From the NCBI GenBank assembly GCA_023230855.1, contig JALNWQ010000008.1, positions 124,001-188,000 on the forward strand: DNA of 64,000 nucleotides, written 5' to 3'. Each line of letters opens with the position of its first letter. Position 1 is the stretch's first letter. The notes beneath the pieces were generated by a model that saw nothing but the letters and a program-made list of their open reading frames with translations, had not been told where the DNA came from and searched no databases. This document shows, one piece after another, positions 46,946 through 54,858 of the stretch. The DNA comes from Solirubrobacteraceae bacterium (GTDB lineage: Bacteria; Actinomycetota; Thermoleophilia; Solirubrobacterales; Solirubrobacteraceae). The translations under genes and the position numbers were made by a program.

Positions 46946-47977
46946 ATGCAGGTCGAGGCTCGCCCACCGCTCACCGCCGCCGTCGTCGGCCTGGGCATGA
47001 TGGGTCGCCACCACGCGCGCCTCCTCCAATCCCTGGATGGCGTGCGGTTCGTCGGCGCGGCCGATGGCGCCGGCGACGTGCACGGCGTGCTGGCCGATCC
47101 GGCGCTCCTGCGGTCGAGCGTCGAGGAGCTGGTCGAGCGCGACCGGCCCGACATGCTCGTGGTGGCGGTCCCGACCGAGCACCATCTGCCGGTGGTCGAG
47201 TCGGCTGCGGCCGCGGGATGCCACGTGCTGGTGGAGAAGCCCGTCGCGGCCTCCGTCGCGGAGGCGGAGCGCGTCATCGACGCGTGCGCGCGGGCCGGCG
47301 TCCGGGGCGCTGTCGGCCATGTCGAGCGCCACAATCCGGCCTTGCGCGAGATGCGTCGTCGGATCGCGGACGGGCAGATCGGCGACGTCGTCGCCATCAG
47401 TGGCGAGCGCAGCGGACCGTTCCCCGACCGCATCCGCGACGTCGGCGTCGTCAAGGACCTGGCGTCCCACGACCTGGATCTGGCGATGTGGCTCGGCGGA
47501 GCGGAGGTCGCGTCGTTGGCCGCCCGCACGCAGTTCCGCGCCGGCCGGCAGCACGAGGACCTGGTCATGGTGACCGGCGACCTGGAGAACGGGGTCAGCT
47601 TCAACCTGCAGGTCGATTGGCTCACCCCGACGAAGACCCGCCGCACCCGGGTGCTCGGCACCGACGGCATGCTCGTCGCCGACTCGCTGCGCTCCGAGCT
47701 GCAGTTCTACGAGAACGGCCGGGTGCGGATCGAGTGGACGCAGAGCCAGCAGTTCAAGGGCGTGAGCGAGGGCGACGTCACCCGGTACGCGCTCCAGCAG
47801 CGTGAGCCGCTGCGGGTGGAGCTGGAGGCGTTCCGTGATCTGGTGACGGGCGACGACGACGCGCCCGTCGTGTCGTTGGAGCGGGGCCTGTGCGTGCTGC
47901 GGGCCGCCGAGGCCGCGCTGCAGAGCGCCTCGACCGGATCGACGGTCTCGTTGGCGACGGTGCAGGGCGCGGCATGA
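46946..47977 (+). CDS. Gfo/Idh/MocA family sugar oxidoreductase
   Basis: 343 residues. N-terminal Rossmann fold 'AAVVGLGMMGRHHARLL', the family's 'VEKPVA' motif (EKP Lys at about residue 95) and the C-terminal beta-sheet domain with 'VVKDLASHDLDLAMWL', in which the His of H-D-x-D is the usual catalytic residue. These NAD(P) enzymes oxidise or reduce sugars or nucleotide sugars. It is translationally coupled (ATGA) to a nucleotide-sugar dehydrogenase, so a role in making a modified UDP-uronic acid, as with WbpB/WlbA-type 3-dehydrogenases, is plausible but not proven. Confidence 0.88.
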   Translation: MQVEARPPLTAAVVGLGMMGRHHARLLQSLDGVRFVGAADGAGDVHGVLADPALLRSSVEELVERDRPDMLVVAVPTEHHLPVVESAAAAGCHVLVEKPVAASVAEAERVIDACARAGVRGAVGHVERHNPALREMRRRIADGQIGDVVAISGERSGPFPDRIRDVGVVKDLASHDLDLAMWLGGAEVASLAARTQFRAGRQHEDLVMVTGDLENGVSFNLQVDWLTPTKTRRTRVLGTDGMLVADSLRSELQFYENGRVRIEWTQSQQFKGVSEGDVTRYALQQREPLRVELEAFRDLVTGDDDAPVVSLERGLCVLRAAEAALQSASTGSTVSLATVQGAA

Positions 47978-49245
47978 GGGCCGTCGTCGTCGCGCTCGGC
48001 AAGATCGGCCTGCCGATCGCCGTGCACATCGCGCGGGCGGGGCACGACGTCGTCGGGTGCGACATCGACCCTCGCGTACGGGACGCGGTCGCCGCGGGCC
48101 GGGCCCCGTTCCCGGGCGAGGCGCATTTGGACGACTACCTGACGGAGGTCGTCGACGCGGGACGCCTCACGGTGTCGGGCGACACGACCGCGGCGGTCGC
48201 CGCGGGCGCGGACCTCGTCATCGTCGTGCCGCCCCTCATCGTCGACCGCGAGGCACGACCCGATTGGCGGGTGATGGACGCCGCGCTGACCGACGTGGGC
48301 CGGGGACTCCAGGCCGGCACGGTCGTGAGCGTCGAGACGACCCTGCCGACCGGGTCGACCCGGTCGCGGGTCGCGCCGATGCTCGCCGACCTCAGCGGGC
48401 TGCGGTCCGAGGCCGACTTCTTCACGGTCCACAGCCCCGAGCGGGTGTTCAGCGGCCGGATCTTCGCGGACCTGGAGACCTATCCCAAGCTCGTGGGCGG
48501 ATTGACCGATGCCGGCGAGGCCCGTGCGGTCGAGCTGTACCGCACGTTCATCCGTCAGGCCGAGGTGTGGGGCATGGGATCGGCCGAGGCGGCCGAGCTG
48601 GCGAAGCTGGCCGAGACGACGTACCGCGACATCAACATCGCGTTCGCCAACGAGCTGGCCCGCCACGCCGACGCGATCGGGGTGGACGTGGACCGTGTCA
48701 TCGACGCGTCGAACTCGCAGCCGTTCTCGCACATCCACCGTCCCGGGATCGCGGTCGGCGGCCATTGCATCCCGGTGTACCCGCGGTTCTACCTGGCGGG
48801 CGATCCGGACGCCCGCGTCCCGGCCGCCGCCCGCGCGTCGAACCTGGAGATGCCGTCGTACGCGGTCGATCTGCTCCGCGACCTGCTCGGCGGGTCCCTG
48901 GACGGCGCCCGGGTGCACGTCCTGGGAGCCGCCTATCGCGGCGGCGTGAAGGAGACCGCGTTCTCGGGCGTGTTCGACGTGTTCGACGCGCTACGCGATC
49001 GTGGAGCGACGCCCCTGGTGAGCGACCCGCTCTACACCGACGATGAGCTTCGGGCGCTCGGGCTGGAGCCGTTCGACGGCCACCCTGTCGACGGGGTGAT
49101 CGTCCAGGCCGACCACGCCGAGTACCGCGATCTGGCCGCCGAAGCCCTCGACGGCGCGCGAGCCGTCGTGGACGGCCGAGGCGTCGTCGACGTGGATGCG
49201 TTGCGTGCGGCGGGAGTGGCGGTCAAGCGCATCGGGCGGCCGTAG
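47974..49245 (+). CDS. UDP-glucose/UDP-N-acetylmannosamine 6-dehydrogenase family
   Basis: 423 residues. The NAD-binding 'VVVALGKIGLPIAVHIARAGHDVVGCDID' opens the protein (the usual G-x-G-x-x-G first Gly is Ala-Leu-Gly here). Later come 'TTLPTGSTR', 'FFTVHSPERVFSGR', 'ELAKLAETTYRDINIAFANELA' and the catalytic Cys in 'VGGHCIPVYPRFYL'. Together they identify a nucleotide-sugar dehydrogenase that makes a UDP-uronic acid. 'GHCIPV' and 'SPERV' resemble the WecC (UDP-ManNAc) branch more than UDP-glucose dehydrogenases. ATGA coupling with the upstream gene supports a common pathway. Confidence 0.9.
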   Translation: MRAVVVALGKIGLPIAVHIARAGHDVVGCDIDPRVRDAVAAGRAPFPGEAHLDDYLTEVVDAGRLTVSGDTTAAVAAGADLVIVVPPLIVDREARPDWRVMDAALTDVGRGLQAGTVVSVETTLPTGSTRSRVAPMLADLSGLRSEADFFTVHSPERVFSGRIFADLETYPKLVGGLTDAGEARAVELYRTFIRQAEVWGMGSAEAAELAKLAETTYRDINIAFANELARHADAIGVDVDRVIDASNSQPFSHIHRPGIAVGGHCIPVYPRFYLAGDPDARVPAAARASNLEMPSYAVDLLRDLLGGSLDGARVHVLGAAYRGGVKETAFSGVFDVFDALRDRGATPLVSDPLYTDDELRALGLEPFDGHPVDGVIVQADHAEYRDLAAEALDGARAVVDGRGVVDVDALRAAGVAVKRIGRP

Positions 49246-49255
49246 CGCACCGACG

Positions 49256-50422
49256 GTGTCGACCGAGATCGAATCGGCCGGTCAGGCCGACCACGTGCTC
49301 CAACTGCTCGCCCGCCACGTGACGGACGGCGACCCGATGGGCTTGGGCTTCGGATCGGACGCCTTCCATGCGCATCCGATCCACCATCCGATGGCGATGG
49401 CCTTGTACCTCGAGGGGTGCTGCGAGCTCTACGCGGCCACGCAAGACGCCTGGTGGCTCGAGCAGTCCTCGCGTCTCGTGTCCGAGCTGAAGGAGTGCGC
49501 CGTTCGCAGCGTTCGGGGCCTCGGTTGGGGACTGGGCTTCAGTTGGCGCTCGGCGCCGGCGGACGGGATCTACACCGTGACGACGGCAACCGTGGCGCGT
49601 GCGTTGGCCGTTGCCTGCACGTGCGTCGACGATCGCACCGCCCCCGCTCTGTTGGCCAGTGCGGTGCAGTTCCTGACCTACGACATCCCTTGGCGAGTCG
49701 GCCCACGTGGCGCCGCACCGTGGTACGCCCCGACGCTGCCCTTCGTCGTTCCCAACGTGGCGTCGATGACGACCGCCGCGCTGGTCGCCTCGATACCCCA
49801 CGTGGGGGCCGACGTCACGCCCGCGGTGACGGCGACGCGCGAGTTCGTGCGCAGCACGCAGGACGTGAGTGGCGGCTGGCGCTACGGCGAGACCGATCGC
49901 ACAGCTCGGGGACGCTTGCGGCCGTCGGACGTCGTCGACGCCTTGCATCACACCTACGCGCAAGCCGGACTCGACACGCATGACCACGACCCCAGGTCGT
50001 CCGCGCACCGCTTCGCTGCACGACATCTCCACCGCGGAGACGGCACGCTCCGCGAGCGCGTCCTGCTCCTGCGCCGCGACGACGAGTTCACGGATCGGCT
50101 CCGTCGTCGTCGTGATGTCATGGTCGTGCGTGACGGCCCCACGCTCATGGCGCGATTCGAGACCGAGTCTCGCCTCGCCGCTTACGGCGCGATGATCGGT
50201 GAGCTCGTCGCCCACCCCACCGCTGCGTCGCCCCCACTCCTGGAAGCGCTCGTGGCCCGCATGGTCGACCGCCACGGACGTGACGCCAGCGGCCGCTTCC
50301 GGTACACGGCCGTCGACGACAGCACGTTCCCCCGTCAGGAGGCCCACCTCTTCTGGGGCCTTGCCCGCTACGTGCGCCACACTTCACCCTCGCCCACCGT
50401 CGACCGAGATCCCCGCCCATGA
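49256..50422 (+). CDS. Alpha/alpha-toroid-like protein of the polysaccharide cluster
   Basis: 388 residues from a GTG 10 bp after the dehydrogenase stop. It is helical with aromatic-rich turns: 'HPIHHPMAMALYLEGCCELYAATQDAWWLEQSSRL', 'LGWGLGFSWRS', 'GAAPWYAPTLPFVVPNVASMTTAALVASI' and 'SGGWRYGETDR'. The G-W-x-Y-x-E pattern and repeated helix pairs suggest an (alpha/alpha) toroid as in terpenoid-cyclase-like, heparinase or glucuronyl C5-epimerase folds. With a uronic-acid donor made next door, polysaccharide epimerase or lyase activity is possible, but no family was recognised. It resembles the C-terminal half of the 918-residue protein at 56.7 kb. Confidence 0.75.
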   Translation: MSTEIESAGQADHVLQLLARHVTDGDPMGLGFGSDAFHAHPIHHPMAMALYLEGCCELYAATQDAWWLEQSSRLVSELKECAVRSVRGLGWGLGFSWRSAPADGIYTVTTATVARALAVACTCVDDRTAPALLASAVQFLTYDIPWRVGPRGAAPWYAPTLPFVVPNVASMTTAALVASIPHVGADVTPAVTATREFVRSTQDVSGGWRYGETDRTARGRLRPSDVVDALHHTYAQAGLDTHDHDPRSSAHRFAARHLHRGDGTLRERVLLLRRDDEFTDRLRRRRDVMVVRDGPTLMARFETESRLAAYGAMIGELVAHPTAASPPLLEALVARMVDRHGRDASGRFRYTAVDDSTFPRQEAHLFWGLARYVRHTSPSPTVDRDPRP

Positions 50423-50760
50423 CCGACGACATCCAGCGCCTCGACCAGAAGCTCGCGTCGCTGCACGCCGAGCTCGCACAGTTTCCGCCTGCGTCGGGGT
50501 GCCCTTGGCCGGTCGCACGAGTCTTCAACGAGTTGCTCAAGCAGGCCAAGCTCGTCCGTGAGGACCCTGTGGTCCAAGGCATCCGCTTCGCGGCGGAGCA
50601 TCCGACGGTCGGCGACGGAAGCCTGAGCGACATCCTCGTCGGCACCGTCCGCGTCCTCGTCGCACAGATCCGCCTCGCGCTCGAGGACGAGCCGCAGGGC
50701 ATGGCGACCGACGAGGCCCCCGCGCAGCAACGCCCGGACGAGGCTCAGGCATCCGAGTGA
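50419..50760 (+). CDS. Small hypothetical protein in the polysaccharide operon
   Basis: 113 residues, helical, with ATGA overlap to the previous gene. 'TDDIQRLDQKLASLHAELAQFPPASGCPWPVARVFNELLKQAKLV' opens with a short coiled-coil-like helix; a central 'HPTVGDGSLSDILVGTVRVLVAQIRLALEDE' is followed by a disordered Gln/Glu-rich tail. No signal or membrane helix and no recognised family. Its translation is coupled on both sides (1-bp overlap downstream), so it is likely a real part of the operon. Confidence 0.78.
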   Translation: MTDDIQRLDQKLASLHAELAQFPPASGCPWPVARVFNELLKQAKLVREDPVVQGIRFAAEHPTVGDGSLSDILVGTVRVLVAQIRLALEDEPQGMATDEAPAQQRPDEAQASE

Positions 50761-51590
50761 TGCAGTCGCCTGACACGTCCGATCGGGCATCGCTCTGCCG
50801 TGGCTACGTGGCGCTGTTCAACCGACGCTCACGACGGTTCGGCGGCACGCCGTTCGAGCAGGCCGACCTGACGGGGTTGACCGCGCTGGCCGTGGCGCGT
50901 TGCCCGCTGCCCGCCGGGTCTCCGGTCGCGACCAACGCGCTCGACAATCTTCAGGCTTGGTCGCAGCTCATCCTCGATGACGGGCACCGTCCCGCAACCG
51001 ATCTCGTCGGCCTCGCATGGGCCAACGCCTACGGCCGACTACCGCTCGACGATCCGCCGACGGCGATCTTGGAAGCGATCCTCCAGGCCGGGGCACGGCC
51101 GGGGGCCGTGCACGGACTCCTGGCGGGCACGATGCGGCTCGCGTTCACCGCAGGTGCCCTGCCATTCATGAACTGGCGGACCCGCCCGATCGCCGAGCGG
51201 GAGCACCGACGTTGGACGGAGTACGCATCCTCCGGCCTCGCCACCCTCGAGCCGACCGGTGCCGACACGGCCCAGTTCTCGCTGGCCGCGCGCGCCACGT
51301 ACTTCGCCGCCGACGGCGCTCGCCCCGGGTCCGGGCTTCACGCGCAGGCCAACGCGCTGGCGCGCCGCCTCGCTTCGACGCTGCCCCAGGACGCTGCGTC
51401 GGCCGTCGTCGCACAGGTCGCGGCCGCTGCAAGCGCGTCCGGCGCGGCCGATGAAGCGATCGCGCTCCTCCGACAGTTGGTCCACCGTCGACCTTGCGAC
51501 GGCGAGCCGTTCATCGCGCGCGCCGCCGGTGACGACCGGGTTGAGACGAGCCCGTGGATCCCGCTCGCCCTCGCGTCCGCCGGCTCATGA
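50760..51590 (+). CDS. Helical hypothetical protein, paralogue of part of the 918-residue protein
   Basis: 276 residues from the ATG at 50760 (a GTG three bases earlier is also possible). It is all-helical with no signal peptide. Its last 65 residues ('AQVAAAASASGAADEAIALL' through 'ARAAGDDRVETSPWIPLALA') line up with residues about 205-265 of the protein encoded at 56.7 kb, including an identical TSPW-x-PLA motif, and an upstream 'ILEAILQAGARPGAVHGLLA' also matches. Function unknown; probably acts with the toroid protein encoded two genes upstream. ATGA coupling to the next glycosyltransferase. Confidence 0.75.
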   Translation: MQSPDTSDRASLCRGYVALFNRRSRRFGGTPFEQADLTGLTALAVARCPLPAGSPVATNALDNLQAWSQLILDDGHRPATDLVGLAWANAYGRLPLDDPPTAILEAILQAGARPGAVHGLLAGTMRLAFTAGALPFMNWRTRPIAEREHRRWTEYASSGLATLEPTGADTAQFSLAARATYFAADGARPGSGLHAQANALARRLASTLPQDAASAVVAQVAAAASASGAADEAIALLRQLVHRRPCDGEPFIARAAGDDRVETSPWIPLALASAGS

Positions 51591-53197
51591 CACGCGGCGA
51601 AGCAACCACGAACCGCGGTGGCGGCGATCGAGGTGGCAACGCGCCCATCCGTCGCGTGTGCATGTTCGTCTACAACAACGGCGCTCGCGACGTCCGTGTC
51701 CACAAGGAGGCACAGACCCTGGTGGCGAGCGGCCGAGCGGTCGAGGTCGTCTGCGTGCTCGACCGCACGACGACGCCCCGCGAAGAGCGTGACGGGTTCA
51801 CGATCACCCGGATCGATCGCAACCCTCCGCACTACCGACTGTTGCGCTGGGCGCGGTTCACGCGGGCAAACGCCCGCCGGTCCCGGCTGCGACGCCGACG
51901 GCGAGGCGTGGTGCTGCGGCTGCCAGTCCTGCGCATCACGAAGCCGGATGGCGCGACGCTCGCGGAACGGCTTCCCCGGACCGTTCGACGGCCGTACGAG
52001 GCTGCTCGTTGGCGCGTCCTACGCCGCGTGCCCCGCTTGCGGCGTCACTATTACCGCCGCCGGGCCGAGCGTTCGCGTGCGATCAAGGTCGCGGACATCC
52101 TCGCCAAGCAGCCTCAAGCGCCGGCTCGGACCACCCGCCCCCTGACCGTTCGCGCACCGCGGGTGACCGCGCCGGGGCCGACCTCGACGTGGATCAGGCA
52201 CGTCGACGTCGCAGTCAGCACGCGGAGCTACCGCGCGGTGATGTGGTTCCACAAGCCACTGATGTACCTCGACTACTACCGCCGCGCGGCGAAGGTCGCC
52301 GAGAGCGGGGGATTCGACGCGTTCCACGCCCACGATCTGAACACGATGCCGGTCGCGTGGCTGGTGGCGCGTCGGACCGGCAAGCCGTTGATCTTCGACG
52401 CACACGAGCTGTACCCGGACGTCAGCGGGCTGTCGCGCCGCGAGCGCGCCGTGTGGCGCGTCGCCGAGCGGCTGCTGTCGCCGCGCGCGACGCGCGTGAT
52501 CACCGTGTGCGAGTCGATCGCCGGCGAGCTCACCAAGCGGCACAAGCTGGACCCACCCACGATCCTCCTCAACTGCCCACCGCGAACGGCCAGGCCCCAG
52601 CTCTCGTCGTCCGACGCGCTCCGTCGACACGCAGGGCTGCTCGATTCGACGACGCCGATCGTCCTGTACCAAGGTGGGTACGCCCCCGGGCGTGGTCTCG
52701 AGGAGCTCATCGCCGCCGCGGAAGACATCCAGAGCGCCACGCTCGTCCTCATGGGTTGGGGCACGATCGAGGAGCAACTCGCCGCCACCATTCGCGAGCG
52801 GGGCCTGGAAGGGCGCGTGCGCATGGTGCCGCCCGTGCCCCAGCAGGAGTTGCTGACGTACACCGCGGGGGCCGACATCGGCGTCATCCCGTACCAGCCG
52901 GTTGGACTCAACAACTACTACACGACGCCGAACAAGATGTTCGAGTACGTCAACGCCGGCGTCGCGGTCGCCGGCAGCGCCGTGCCCGAGATCACGCGCT
53001 TCGTCCAGGGATACGGTTTCGGCGTGACGTTCGATCCGTACGACCCGTCCGACATCGCGCGTGCGATCAACGGCTTGCTCGCCGATCCCGAGGCGCTACG
53101 CGACAAGCGACGGGCCGCGGCCGCGGCGGCGGAGCAGCTCAACTGGGACTGCGAGCAGCGCAAGCTCGTGTCGCTGTACGACGAGTTGGCCGCATAG
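51587..53197 (+). CDS. Glycosyltransferase family 4-like protein
   Basis: 536 residues, GT-B fold. N-terminal 'RRVCMFVYNNGARDVRVHKEAQTLVASGRAVEVVCVLD' and 'FHAHDLNTMPVAWLVARRTGKPLIFDAHELYPDVSGL' are typical of GT4; the donor-binding half has 'IVLYQGGYAPGRGLEELIAAAE', 'ADIGVIPYQPVGLNNYYTTPNKMFEYVNAGVAVAGSAVPEI', including the E-x7-E-like pattern in FEYVNAG..VPEI. A basic insert of about 110 residues (85-200) separates the first strands. It transfers a sugar to a lipid-linked or polysaccharide acceptor. The ATG at 51587 overlaps the upstream stop. Confidence 0.9.
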   Translation: MTRGEATTNRGGGDRGGNAPIRRVCMFVYNNGARDVRVHKEAQTLVASGRAVEVVCVLDRTTTPREERDGFTITRIDRNPPHYRLLRWARFTRANARRSRLRRRRRGVVLRLPVLRITKPDGATLAERLPRTVRRPYEAARWRVLRRVPRLRRHYYRRRAERSRAIKVADILAKQPQAPARTTRPLTVRAPRVTAPGPTSTWIRHVDVAVSTRSYRAVMWFHKPLMYLDYYRRAAKVAESGGFDAFHAHDLNTMPVAWLVARRTGKPLIFDAHELYPDVSGLSRRERAVWRVAERLLSPRATRVITVCESIAGELTKRHKLDPPTILLNCPPRTARPQLSSSDALRRHAGLLDSTTPIVLYQGGYAPGRGLEELIAAAEDIQSATLVLMGWGTIEEQLAATIRERGLEGRVRMVPPVPQQELLTYTAGADIGVIPYQPVGLNNYYTTPNKMFEYVNAGVAVAGSAVPEITRFVQGYGFGVTFDPYDPSDIARAINGLLADPEALRDKRRAAAAAAEQLNWDCEQRKLVSLYDELAA

Positions 53198-54744
53198 TGC
53201 TGGTCGTACTCGGTGATCGCGCGGACGAGCATGCCGTATTCCGCGACGAGGGCCGCGGCTATTGGGTCGCCGCGTTGCGCGTCGTGCTGGAGAAGCACGG
53301 CGTGCTGCGGTGGGCGTCGCGGTCTCCCACGTCGCTGCTGACCGAGACGGACCGTCTGGCGCCGCTGGTGATCGGCCGTCTGCCCGCCGCACGCTGGACG
53401 CCAGAACTGCTCGCACGCGTGCAGGCGCACGAAGGGCCGGTGTTGTTGGAGGCACCCGTGCCGCTCGAGCTCCTCGACCTGCTCGGAGCGACGGCGCACG
53501 GGCCGCTAGACCGTTCGTTGCGGCTGCACGTCACCGACGCCCGCACTGCCACAGCCGCAAACGGCTTCGGCGCCGCACCGGGAGGCGAGATCGAGCCGAC
53601 GCGGATCCGACCGATCGACCGTGATCCGGCGCTTGATTGGCAACTCACGCCCGGGGTCGACGTGACGCCGCGCCAGGCCGAGGCCTGGCGCCGCCCCGGA
53701 TGGGACGTCGAGCACTGGTCGGTCGGGCCCGACACGGCCGTCTTGGCGGAGTGGCGCTCCCCGGCCGGGGGCGCATGGCCCGCCGTCGTCCGACGCGGGA
53801 CGCTCACCGTCGCGTCGTTCGGCCTGCTCGGCGCCATCACCCAGGCCCACACCAGCGAGCCGTTCGACGGTGCGGAGATGCGAAGCAGCCCCCGCACGCT
53901 CGGCTTCGAGGTGCTTGCGCTGGCGCTGTTGGCGCAGCTCCACGAAGCGTCCAACCGCCCGTTCGTCCGGATCGACCCGTGGCCGAGCGACCATGGATGG
54001 GCGCTCAACGTCCGTCACGACTTCGATCGCCCGCTCCGCCGGCGCGAGGTCCAATGGCGACTGGACGCCCACGACCGCCTCGGTACCCGCGCGACGTGGT
54101 ATTGGCGGGCCCGACACGTCGGTGCCGCGCCCGGCGAGCGCCGCCAGCACCGGCGGGGTCCGGGTCCGCTCGCGGGACGACGTGCCATCAAAGCGGCCGC
54201 GGCCAACCCACGTCACGAGGTCGCGTGGCACACCGAGCGATTGGGACCGCCGTCAGATGCCGAGCGGCGACGGATCGAGCGCGCCGCCAAGGTCCGACTC
54301 ACCGGCTCCTGCGCACACGGGGCGGCCGACTGCTTTCGCTACCAGGGCGCACCGAACGTCCTATGGGCCCACGCCGCCGGGCTGCGGTACACCGAGCTGA
54401 TCCAGCGGGCGCACATGCATCCGCACCGGTTCCCTGCGTTGACGGCGGACGGCGGGATCGACGTCCTGGACATCATCTGCCTGCCGCACCACGAGTCGCT
54501 CGACCGGTCGATGCGCGACGGCGATGTGAACAGCGATCGCATCATGCAGATGGCCGAGCACTTTCGGAGGGCCGGCGGACTCCTCCAAGTGATGAACCAC
54601 CCCGACATCAACCAGGAGCACCTCTTCGAACTGCTTCGCGACCTGCCCAGGGACGGGCGGCTCGACGTGACGGCCAGCGAGGCGGCCGATTGGTGGGCAG
54701 CCAGCCACGTCATACCCTCCGATCGACGGAAGCTTAGTCCCTGA
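53197..54744 (+). CDS. Polysaccharide deacetylase-like protein
   Basis: 515 residues starting at a GTG that overlaps the glycosyltransferase stop by one base (TAGTG). The N-terminal 200 residues are unassigned. The C-terminal half has NodB-like features: 'WALNVRHDFDRPLRRREVQWRLDAHDRLGTRATWYWRA' (the D-F-D acidic motif), 'NPRHEVAWHTERLG' (His motif) and 'CFRYQGAPNVLWAHAAGLRY' (a GxR-Y-x-G-like arginine motif). Such enzymes remove acetyl groups from N-acetyl sugars using a metal. It has no export signal, so the substrate is probably a lipid-linked precursor or the enzyme acts in the cytoplasm. Confidence 0.75.
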   Translation: MLVVLGDRADEHAVFRDEGRGYWVAALRVVLEKHGVLRWASRSPTSLLTETDRLAPLVIGRLPAARWTPELLARVQAHEGPVLLEAPVPLELLDLLGATAHGPLDRSLRLHVTDARTATAANGFGAAPGGEIEPTRIRPIDRDPALDWQLTPGVDVTPRQAEAWRRPGWDVEHWSVGPDTAVLAEWRSPAGGAWPAVVRRGTLTVASFGLLGAITQAHTSEPFDGAEMRSSPRTLGFEVLALALLAQLHEASNRPFVRIDPWPSDHGWALNVRHDFDRPLRRREVQWRLDAHDRLGTRATWYWRARHVGAAPGERRQHRRGPGPLAGRRAIKAAAANPRHEVAWHTERLGPPSDAERRRIERAAKVRLTGSCAHGAADCFRYQGAPNVLWAHAAGLRYTELIQRAHMHPHRFPALTADGGIDVLDIICLPHHESLDRSMRDGDVNSDRIMQMAEHFRRAGGLLQVMNHPDINQEHLFELLRDLPRDGRLDVTASEAADWWAASHVIPSDRRKLSP

Positions 54745-54768
54745 CTCAAACGCTTCAGTCGAACTAAG
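54733..54768. terminator. Inverted repeat at the end of the first operon
   Basis: CTTAGT and ACTAAG, with ACT/AGT inside, form a weak hairpin overlapping the stop codon of the deacetylase gene. It marks the point where base composition changes. Confidence 0.4.
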
Positions 54769-54858
54769 GCTCATGGGAGAAGTCGCTAGTCGGGTAGGCT
54801 CCGCTTGGACCGTAGCCACCTCACTACGCGCCCGGACAGCGACACGGCGACCCTCTCC